From the NCBI RefSeq assembly GCF_040183065.1, contig NC_091124.1, positions 98,474,501 through 98,538,500 of the forward strand: a stretch of DNA of 64,000 bases, read 5' to 3'. The stretch's first letter is position 1; each line of letters opens with the position of its first letter. The DNA is from Periplaneta americana. Taxonomy: Eukaryota > Arthropoda > Insecta > Blattodea > Blattidae. The position numbers and the translations under genes are program-made. This document shows positions 56,336 through 64,000 of the stretch, piece by piece. The notes under the pieces were generated by a model. That model worked only from the letters and a program-made list of their open reading frames with translations. It was not told the DNA's origin and made no database searches.

Positions 56336-58163
56336 CAGTGGCCGTTCCTCGGGGGAGGGAAGGGAGGAACGTCCTCCTCATATTTTATTCTTTTGAAAGT
56401 AAATACCAAATAAAATATATGCCTTGAAAATCGAGGAAGATTCGATCATTTTTAAGTTCACAGCTATAAGGAAAACTCGGTTGATCGAGTTTTAAACGAC
56501 GCGCGCTCATGTGCTGTAGAAAACTGTGAGAAAGATGCGAGATTGTCTGTGTAGAGGAAAGGCACTCCATTCCTCCTCTATTGCAGTTAACACACATAGA
56601 CAACAGCGCACTAACGGCCAGAGAAAGAAGCAGAGTTTAAAGCAAGTAAATGAACGGAGAGGGAGGAGATCCTCCTCTGGATCAGTCATGGGCGGGAAAT
56701 AGAAACCGACTGGTCGTGCAGCAAGCTCGCTATCGCTGCCACCTAACGATGCTGCATTCAACCGGACTATAACGCATCTAGAAGGAGACACAACAAAAAC
56801 AGTTTTAACGCAACGTAATGAAAGACACCATATAAACTTTTTTCTAAAATTATAAATAAAAAATATTATCATTGCACTTTATATAGGCTACTATTCATTG
56901 GTTTGAAACTTTCGTGGATATTTGAAAGTTAAAGTCGGGTTTATGTAAAACAAAGAGGAAGTACTTCTACGTAGTTGGCCCCTGAAATTCACTTCTATTC
57001 ATTGTTTACTAGGCAGGGCAACAGCCAAGTTGTCAGTTTTGTACAAATATATTTGAAACTGAAAGTAGGTACTCCAAACTACATCATTTTTAACATAAAA
57101 AATTAATCGGCCACCGGCAGCTTTCAACAATAATGATAGTATGACTTTACAAGAACTGAATTCCTCAAAAGCATGTGATACTGAACTTGTAAAATGTACA
57201 TGTGGCAACACAGACCACGTGGGTGGTGGAGTGTTGTCACTTTCCTCAGATTATTTCCCATTTCCATTTCCGTAAAACGGTTCCGGTTACGAGTTAGTAA
57301 CTAGTCTCTTCCAACACGTGTGATGCTGTAGTGTGCTCGAAAAATGCTACGAGGTTGTGAATTTCCTTGTAAATATTAATTTGCGCAATTATTCAACAAT
57401 GAATGGAAGTGAAAACGTAATATATTTTGGACAATTTAGGAGATTCAGTTTACAAGAACAGATTATTGCTATACAGAAGGGAAGGCCAACCCCAACACTA
57501 CCTGATCTTACATATATGCATGTAGGCTGATTTGTAGCATGTTTCATTCAAGAAGGGGTCATTTCGTGCTGTAGAGATAATTTGTAGAAACAAAAGCCGC
57601 CCTAAATAAGGGTTCGATAGATCGGCCTACTAATCAATTCATAAAGAATAATAAGTAAACAAAACAATTTTGTGACACTTGGAAAGAAAAAGAAAAAACA
57701 TTAAGATAAGAAAACGTAGGAAATCATTTACAATAAAAATTTTGTTGGGTACAAATGATTACTAATTATATCTAAGGATGATTTTAACACGTGAGATCCT
57801 ATGGCATCAATCGTTGTATCAGAAATTTTATATTATTTAAATTTATTTAAAGTTTCACGTGGGATCGTGCCACGGGCACCGAACATGAGCCCAAAAACTG
57901 TCCAATGTGTAATGTGGTATTGTGCTCCAAGATGCTGACAACAAGGTTCATATATGACTTGTTTTTCACGACACACCTCTTGTGGCTGTTGCTCATGCAT
58001 CTCAAAACGGATTGTGGGATCAAGAATGACACCCTTATCCTTCTGCCGATCAATTATGATGATATCAGCCCGTCTAGTAGAGCCATCAGAAGAGACGCAA
58101 CCAACCTTCTCATAAACCTCACAGGAAGCCCTCCTCTTAAGAAATAAGCAGGAACCGCCACTG
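56336..58163. mobile_element. hAT element with 8-bp TSD ATATGTAA, carrying an R2-type fragment
   Basis: The left end CAGTGGCCGTTCCT (56336) and the right end read inward CAGTGGCGGTTCCT (58163) match at 13 of 14 bases. Both are flanked by ATATGTAA (56328-56335 and 58164-58171). The 1828-bp interior has no recognised hAT transposase. Its right third is the C-terminal domain of an R2-type LINE on the minus strand, starting within ~30 bp of the terminal repeat. Because the target is a tandem repeat containing the same 8 bases, the duplication alone is weaker evidence; the matched inverted ends make the call. Confidence 0.8.
57728..58140 (-). pseudogene. Restriction-like endonuclease domain of an R2-type LINE (copy 3), inside a hAT element
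   Basis: The minus strand reads EVYEKVGCVSSDGSTRRADI, then KGVILDPTIRFEMHEQQPQE, KQVIYEP and WTVFGLMFGARGTIPRETLN, followed by one in-frame TAA (~57837) and then YKISDTTIDAIGSHVLKSSL and DIISNHLYPTKFLL, ending at TAA 57728-57730. The D...DPTIRFE core matches copies 1 and 2, and this copy retains the C-terminal end (DIISNHLY) they have lost. Apart from the single stop the frame is intact over ~137 codons, the best preserved of the three. Confidence 0.75.
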
Positions 58164-58425
58164 ATATGTAATTAATTAAGATGATATGTAATTTAGTTGA
58201 TATGTAAATAAATTAAGGTGATATGTAATTAAGATAATATGTAATTAAGTTGATATGTAATTAATTGAGATATGTAATTTAGTTGATATGTAAATAAACT
58301 AAGGTGATATGTAATTAATTAAGATGATGTGGTAATTAAGTTGATATGTAATTAATTAAGATGATATGGTAATTAAGTTGATATGTAATTAATTAAGGTG
58401 ATATGTAATTAATTAAATTGGTAAT
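58164..58425. repeat. Minisatellite, 16-21 bp unit GATATGTAATTAATTAAG
   Basis: About 13 imperfect units, with variants such as GATATGTAATTTAGTT. It belongs to the 3' UTR of LINE copy D; two to three units lie left of the hAT insertion. Confidence 0.9.
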
Positions 58426-58777
58426 TTTTCCCTTGAAATTATTCAAATCTGCTTTACAGGGAGCTTTACCTGAAAGACTAGATTTGCATAATATATGTCA
58501 CTGTGTAAGTTAACAGAAAACCACAATTCCAAGTCACACAGAGATTGTGTGCACTCGGTGTGGGGGTCTGGCGTTTCGTCAGCCCACGCGAGTTGTGTGG
58601 ATATAAAGGGAAGAGTTGAGACGGTGTCGGGTGGAGTTCCCGGGTAGCTCAGTTGGTAGAGCGCTGGTACGTTCAACCAGAAGTCCCGGGATTGATACCC
58701 GGCCCCGGAACAATTTCTCTCTTGAAATTATTCAAATCTGCTTTACAGGGAGCTTTACCTGAAAGACTAGATTTGCA
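58426..58777 (+). mobile_element. Tandem tRNA-like SINE, locus 3, 12-bp TSD
   Basis: The order is truncated body, linker, tRNA-like head (58637-58709, GGGTAGCTCAGTTGGTAGAG ... CCCGGGATTGATACCCGG), then a complete body. The two bodies are 289 bp apart. The element is flanked by TAAATTGGTAAT (58414-58425 and 58778-58789). It therefore inserted as a unit longer than a single head-plus-body. Confidence 0.85.
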
Positions 58778-59039
58778 TAAATTGGTAATAGTTGGGAGAA
58801 ATAGAAGTACTTATAAGTTAGGTTTACTTTTGCTTATTGTAGGCGTTATTATAGAATAGTTTTTATTTATAGTCCTAGGTTTATTGCATCTATTTATTTA
58901 TAGTTAGAAATAAAATTACGTTTATTTCATTTTATTTTATTTTTTTATTGCTATAATTATTGTATTATTGTATATTATATATTACTGCCACCGGGTGTAT
59001 ACCCAATTGTAGTGTTAATAAATACGTACATACATTAAG

Positions 59040-61835
59040 AGGCCTATTGGTAAGATATTACTATTTCATTGAATGACATGTTTAGTCCGTTCTACATATT
59101 CAGAAGTAGAGGGATTTCCTGGGCACAGGGTGGACATGATGCCAAACGACAAAAGGAAAACATAATAAAATGTAAGCTCACCTAGCCTCAATGTTTGGAG
59201 TTACATGTGAAAATACTTGTCGAGAATTCGACCCAGGTCCTTGTCACTCCCAATAGAAGTGGAAGTTTAACCTCCGTCCCATGGCATCCTGCTAGTATTG
59301 CGCCATAATTTTATTTCACTTAGTTTTAACAAAACTTGTATAAATGTTTAGAAATTGTCCTATTCACAGATATCTTTAATGAAACTAAATTACATATGAC
59401 AAACTCATTAATAACGAGCTACTAGCTGTAACGGTGTCATTAGAGCTGTATTATCACATTTAATTATAGGATGTAATGTATAAAGTAGTAAGTGCGTGTA
59501 AAACATGATGGTGGTGCCAGCTGGGACGTTTGAATGACAGCATGATCTAGTAATTGCATTAGCATCACCACACGCACATTAGTCGCCCAATTCATTTCTG
59601 TTTTTCATTATTCGATGACGTAGTTGCTAGTGTTGGAAACACAATCAAAGATAGTTAATCAAACCAGTATCGTTTCTAGTCGTGTTCAACACAAGTTGAA
59701 GTATGCACTTACACGAAGAGAGGTCATGTTCAATAATTCCACATTACCAGATTAAGTTGCATTGTTTACAACAACAATAAATCTGCGAGGGCCCCCAATC
59801 CTAGAAATTACTTGCTGATCAAACTTCTGGCAACGTTGCCATATCATGTTGGAATTAACCCTTGATTGAATGTGGAATTGAAATGCTTTGGTGTGTAACA
59901 GATTCAGTCTTCCTTTGGAAAATTCTTAAAAGAAATTACGGTCCTATAGTAAAATGTGATATGGAGACTTGTATGAATATATGAAGCAGCTATTTTAGAT
60001 TACATAGCCAAACAAATTGTTTTCCTGGTGCCAAATATGTAGCAACGAATTAAGAGAATTCCGGGAGCGCTGATTCCGGAAATCACAGCATCTTCGCCAA
60101 ATTTTCTATCATTCATAAGATAGAAAATGTTCAAACTATAACATTATATGAAAAAAGATATTTGAATAATTACGTATTTTTTAACAATTTCCGTTTCTAT
60201 TTTTAGAATAATTCTTTCGGGCAGTTATTATTACGGAGAACGGTTTTTCAATTGTCTCTCTTTTTAATTTTTAATTTGTAGTTTACTCTTTCAATCTAGC
60301 ATAATATTTTGGAATGAAACTAGGAGAGCAAGATACGTTTTTGGTTCCCGATGTAGTTTGCAAATGTTATGTAGAGTATTTGCTTAAGTGGAAAAACGGA
60401 AACAAGAAAAATTTAAAAAATTAGTGTACGTATGGTGTGGTATTTTTGAGATGTGAATGTGAAAGGATTCTGTCGTTATGAGAAATATAAATGGGAATTT
60501 CCTGATTCAGAATCAACATGGCGACCAGTTCGTTCCAAACAGCAAAGATGTCCCCATACGAGTGTTCACGTCACTTCCTAACATTCTAATATCTGATGTT
60601 GAAAATATGGCAGAGTATGAAGAATATATGTCGAACATATTCTTATAACCTTACGTTTAATTAGTAATGCTCTTCATCAGTTCAGATAATTTTATCTAGC
60701 GATTTTGGATCCTTTCTTAAATGTTCACAAACGAACACAAAGGTTTGGGTCTCTTAGAAGCCACTGCCTCCGTGCCTAAAGTTTCTTCCAACAGCATGGA
60801 CGTTTATCACTGTTAGTGTGATGTTACATGTTATATTAAGTAGAGCCCGGATGCTTTTCTGGACAAAAATCACAGGAATTGTGTCTGTAACTGTTTTCAG
60901 GTTGAGAAATCCCCAAAATAAGAGACCGTTTAAGCTTTTCAAGGTCTGCAGAGCCATAGAATTAGATTGTTTTGTTGGACATGGTTTCATTGGGTTTGGT
61001 TTCGTCTCATTTGGCCTGGTCAGTTTGGTTTAATTTGATCGATAACAAGATGGTAAGAGGACTAGTTTTAACAGTTTCTTGAAGTCTGTAAAGTATTTTC
61101 ATTACATGACAAAATTTTTACCTGACTGCTGATAATTGTCAGTGCTATTTATAATAAAATTGTAATATCTCTCAATTTTCTAACTCCCTATTACTACACA
61201 GTGGATGCGGGATGACTTATCGTTGAATGTAGGTGCACATTTACTATATGTTACATTTTTTTTTCTTTCAGATCATTGGCTCACCAGGTTTTAAACGTAA
61301 ACAGACGACGTCAACATGCGACTGTATCTCCGGACAGTCAGAAGGAAAAGAATAATGACGTGCATTAGTACATACCTTGCAAGGGTCAGTCCTAGTCATC
61401 ATTGATGAAATTACCAGCGTTGCAGTCAACGACGATATAATCTCGTTAGTTGTCGAAACTGAATCGTCTTCGCCGATCGCTTAAACAGTTTTTGTATCGA
61501 CAGAATGTTCTCTCTACATCACACGAAGTCAGTGAATGCATAGGAAAAGTATGGGTCAGTGTCTGACATTGTATTACTACTATTATTTTAAGGACATACT
61601 AATGGATATTTACTGTAATATTTAAAATGATCTATATTTCACTCCTTTCATGCAAAGGAAGAGGAAGGTATATGGTGCTTAGAAAATATTTAGTGGTGAA
61701 ATATGAGATCATAAAAATTCTGGAAACAGATTTAAAATATAATGAGAATAAATTTTTATCATAAAACAATCTATTCATTGTGTAGTTGATGACCACCAAG
61801 TTAGAGGTCAGTACAGACTTTTTAATACAATTAGT
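59040..61835. other. Unassigned AT-rich DNA
   Basis: No gene or element could be supported. A possible 3' splice acceptor near 61270 is discussed among the rejected items. Confidence 0.4.
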
Positions 61836-61839
61836 AGCG

Positions 61840-62345
61840 GTAATAGTAGACCTAGGGGTAGTGGTAATAGTTGGCTAGTAGTAGTGGTAATAATAGACCT
61901 AGTAGTAGTGGTAATAGGCCTAGTATTAATCGTAATAATAGACCTAGTGGTAGGGGTAATAGTAGGCCTAGTAGCAGTGGTAATAGTAGGCCTAGTAGTA
62001 ATGGTAATAGTAGGTGTAGTAGTAGTGGTAGTAGTAGGTCTAGTTTTTGTCGTAATAGTAGGTCTAGTTTTTGTCGTAATAGTAGGTCTAGTTTTTGTGG
62101 CAATAGTAGGTCTAGTAGTAATGGCAATAGTAGGCCTAGTAGTGGTAATAGTAGACCTAGTAGTAGTAGTAATAGGCCTAGTAGTAGTGGTAATAATAGG
62201 CATAGTAGTAGTGGTAATAGTAGGCCTAGTTTTGGTGGTATTAGTAGGCCTAGTAGTAGTGAGACCTAGTTAGTAGTAGTGGTAATAATAGACCTAGTAG
62301 TAGTGGTAATAGTAGGCCTAGTAGTAGTGGTAATAATAGGCCTAG
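61840..62345. repeat. 24-bp minisatellite, CCTAGTAGTAGTGGTAATAG core
   Basis: About 20 units of 24 bp (some 21 bp) with AGGCCTAG junctions. The 24-bp length keeps several frames open on both strands, including an octapeptide repeat SSSGNSRP on the plus strand and a Thr-rich frame on the minus strand. Codon-level openness is explained by the unit, so no protein is called. Confidence 0.93.
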
Positions 62346-62349
62346 CTAG

Positions 62350-62560
62350 GCCATCAGCTATATTTTCACTAATTTCTTTGCATTTAATACAACCAAAAAC
62401 TAGAAGTACATACTGTACAATACGGAAATTACATGGTGAAACAAAACAGTTTTAGACAGATATAGTCTGAGGATTTTCTTATGCACTCTTGCTATTATAA
62501 TCCACTGTAATATGATGGCACCTAACCGTTACAGACATTGTTGAAACCAACCTTATAAAC
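62350..62560. other. Unassigned DNA
   Basis: No supported feature. Confidence 0.4.
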
Positions 62561-62569
62561 CTGATTAAT

Positions 62570-62770
62570 GTGTTTCTGGAAAAATTTTATCCAAGAAATA
62601 TTCCGACATTCTGTAAACACATTCAAAGGAGGAACTGCATTTGGAACAATCTTTCAAATATTAAGATATGCATGCTTTCCTGAGCATCCTACAATAGTAG
62701 CTATGTTCGAACATGTATTTGCGGCGCAGTATTTCACTATTTTTTATTATTTCCCTTCGAGTGTACTTAT
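62570..62770 (+). pseudogene. Possible eroded hAT transposase C-terminus
   Basis: Across frames the plus strand reads EKFYPRNIPTF, then IFQILRYACF and SNMYLRRSISLFF. The spacing resembles the FPxxxxxAxxxxxxFGSTYxCEQxFSxM end of GTF2IRD2-like hAT transposases, but conservation is weak. It lies upstream of a hAT N-terminus (63404) and may come from a different copy. Confidence 0.25.
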
Positions 62771-63224
62771 ATTCATTCGTACTCAATAAGCATGAACTGC
62801 TCGCACTCCCGGCGAAGCATCAACTCACTTTAATGGCGGCCGAACAGCGGTTCAATTTTGTACGCGAAACTAGCGCCGTTGGTGTCTCTAGTTATACATT
62901 ACAAACTCTTTGTTCTGTACGCTGCTGTACTCGCCAAGTACACAAAAGACGGACGACGTGGCACGTGCCATATACTCAGATACGAAACAACTTCACTTTT
63001 CCTTAAGTCATCCCGCGTAGACTGTCTGCTTATTACATATTTAAATTTTTATAATTTTCTGGAATTTTTGTAAGTACAACGTAGACATTAAGAACCAGTC
63101 TACGAAATCTTTTCTACCTTAACGTATTTTATTCGCCACATAGATTCTAACAGAGCTCTTCAAATTTTACAAAGCGTTTTCGAATTGGAAACAGACTACA
63201 GAGTCCACACTCTAGACCAACCCT

Positions 63225-63700
63225 GTCCAAACTGTGCTCATTGAAGGCGAGCACTCAGCTGAAGGAGGAGAGTCGAAGAAATAAGTCGTGAACGCAGAGT
63301 AGTGGCGGTATCGTTGCGGTGGAGGAGTGGGATGCTCTAGTTAACTGTTCAGAATCCTTCAATATGCTCTTGTCTCTTGAGTTGTAATTACCTGTAGTGC
63401 ATAATGGATGTAAGGAAACGAAAGAAAAGTGATCACCAACCATGTTCTTTTCATATGTTATGGGAAAGCTGCTATGTTTTTGGAGAACATTCTCACTGCC
63501 TTATATGTCAGAAAATTATAAAAGAAAGACTAAAACATTATATAATGCACCTCTACGACACAATACATAAAGCTGTGTATGATGATTTTGTTGGCGACGA
63601 TCGCAAGAGAGAAGTTGACGACTTAAAACTATCTCTATACCCTCAGGTAGGTTATATATGTTCGTCACATGTTGAGTGGTTTTAAGAATTTAAAATATAT
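63225..63700 (+). mobile_element. hAT element 5' part (runs to an insertion near the window edge)
   Basis: A 5' leader beginning near CCCTGTCCAAACTGTGCTC precedes a BED-finger transposase start at 63404. At about 63700 the coding sequence is replaced by what looks like the end of a Tc1-type element. Confidence 0.45.
63404..63685 (+). pseudogene. hAT transposase N-terminus with BED-type zinc finger
   Basis: The frame begins MDVRKRKKSDHQPCSFHMLW and continues ESCYVFGEHSHCLICQKIIK, LKHYIMHLYDTIHKAVYD, then KREVDDLKLSLYPQ. The spacing W-x-x-x-Y-x-F ... C-L-I-C ... H-Y-x-x-x-H resembles the N-terminal BED-like zinc finger of GTF2IRD2/SPIN-DOC-like hAT proteins, which binds the element ends. The last residues (VGYICSSHVEWF) look unrelated and probably belong to sequence after a break. 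The start ATG follows an AT-rich leader; 94 codons are open. Confidence 0.6.
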
Positions 63701-63702
63701 AG

Positions 63703-64000
63703 AGTGATTCAAAACTTATGTTACAGAAGACTATGGGTACTAAAACATCTCACACAGGTACGGCGCTGCACTTGTTTTAGTGTTGTGACTTTTTGCCATA
63801 TTGTGATTGTTCGTTGTTGCTGTGCGCATTGATTCGTCATTATCTGTTGGTTTTAGATATCGGTGGTACATTTATTGAAAGTTCAGTCAACATTAACGAA
63901 ATGGAGCGTTAGGGGCTGAGAGAATTAGAAGCCGTGCATTTGATTTTTGCATCAAAGCTCAATGATACCCCAGTTTGCAAGTTATGTGTTGTTCACTGAT
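63703..64000 (+). mobile_element. Possible IS630/Tc1-like element start, cut by the window end
   Basis: AGAGTGATTCAAAACTTATG resembles the GGTGATTCAAAAAGA end of the element at 3276. An ATG at 63901 (MER, then stop, then GLRELEAVHLIFASKLNDTP) could begin a broken transposase. The rest is outside the window. Confidence 0.3.

Larger units (their letters stand above)
55735..59038 (+). mobile_element. Jockey-type LINE 3' end (copy D) with two later insertions
   Basis: The coding part (55735-56270) is followed by a 3' UTR expanded into a GATATGTAATTAATTAAG minisatellite (56271-56335 and 58164-58425) and the terminal part 58790-59038, ending ACTGCCACCGGGTGTATACC and an A-rich tail. A hAT element (56336-58163) and a tandem tRNA-like SINE (58426-58777) interrupt the UTR, each with target duplications. 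Confidence 0.75.

Noticed and set aside
61250..61360. Last exon of a host gene after a strong polypyrimidine tract and CAG at about 61272
   Set aside because: The candidate reading (IIGSPGFKRKQTTSTCDCIS) is short, with no other exon, no recognised homology and no conservation evidence.
61808..62273. Long overlapping open frames on both strands (up to 132 codons, Ser/Gly/Arg or Thr rich)
   Set aside because: They follow from the 24-bp repeat unit, which lacks stops in several frames. They are not evidence of a protein.
1..64000. Endogenous viral element
   Set aside because: I saw no viral polymerase, capsid or envelope signature. All RT remnants fit LINEs or a Penelope-like element, and no LTR pair was noticed.

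Overview
This is a eukaryotic, AT-rich, gene-poor window. The repeats suggest an insect nuclear genome, most probably a cockroach (Blattodea, Periplaneta-like). The reasons are the many long (AAT)n microsatellites, the LINE 3' ends that I associate with cockroach genomic sequence, mariner, Tc1/IS630, hAT and piggyBac transposons, a Penelope-like element and several tRNA-derived SINE families. The species call is an inference from remembered repeat families; no database was searched. I see no intact host gene, rRNA, CRISPR array or bacterial operon. Nearly every supportable feature is a transposable-element copy or a tandem repeat, and all transposase or reverse-transcriptase reading frames are broken or truncated.

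Layout. 0-3 kb: mostly unassigned, with an unrecognised Cys-rich minus-strand open segment (268-567) and a decayed hAT C-terminus. 3.3-7.4 kb: a four-level nest, in which an IS630/Tc1-like element is split by an internally deleted LINE, which is split by a hAT-type element, which contains another LINE fragment. 7.9-12.3 kb: a LINE tail, two fragments of a LINE with a restriction-like endonuclease (R2-type), and a tRNA-like SINE. 14.4-15.6 kb: a hAT element with an 8-bp target duplication. 16-21 kb: SINEs, a foldback, a Penelope-like GIY-YIG fragment and a complete but dead mariner. 21.7-24.5 kb: a piggyBac derivative, a hAT 3' half and a LINE tail. 27.3-30.7 kb: a satellite array with a 187-bp higher-order repeat in its core and ~70-bp monomers at its edges. 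31-35 kb: a palindromic MITE, tandem tRNA-like modules and the longest LINE reverse-transcriptase fragment. 36-46 kb: fragments of further LINEs and hATs, a foldback built of GTGGAC(A/G)AAA units, and a repeat pair of which one copy carries a SINE. 46-53 kb: LINE fragments, direct repeats and a nested palindrome. 53.7-55.5 kb: a piggyBac remnant holding two SINEs. 55.7-59.0 kb: a LINE 3' end whose minisatellite tail was invaded by a hAT element (which itself holds an R2-type endonuclease fragment) and by a tandem tRNA-like SINE. 59-64 kb: mostly unassigned, with a 24-bp minisatellite and the N-terminus of a hAT transposase at the right edge.

The elements form a readable insertion history. Several boundaries are fixed exactly by target-site duplications: TTAA for piggyBac, 8 bp for three hAT elements, TA for mariner and the MITE, 12-13 bp for SINEs. 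Two SINE families with different tRNA heads share a ~45-bp 3' end, which suggests mobilisation by a common LINE partner.
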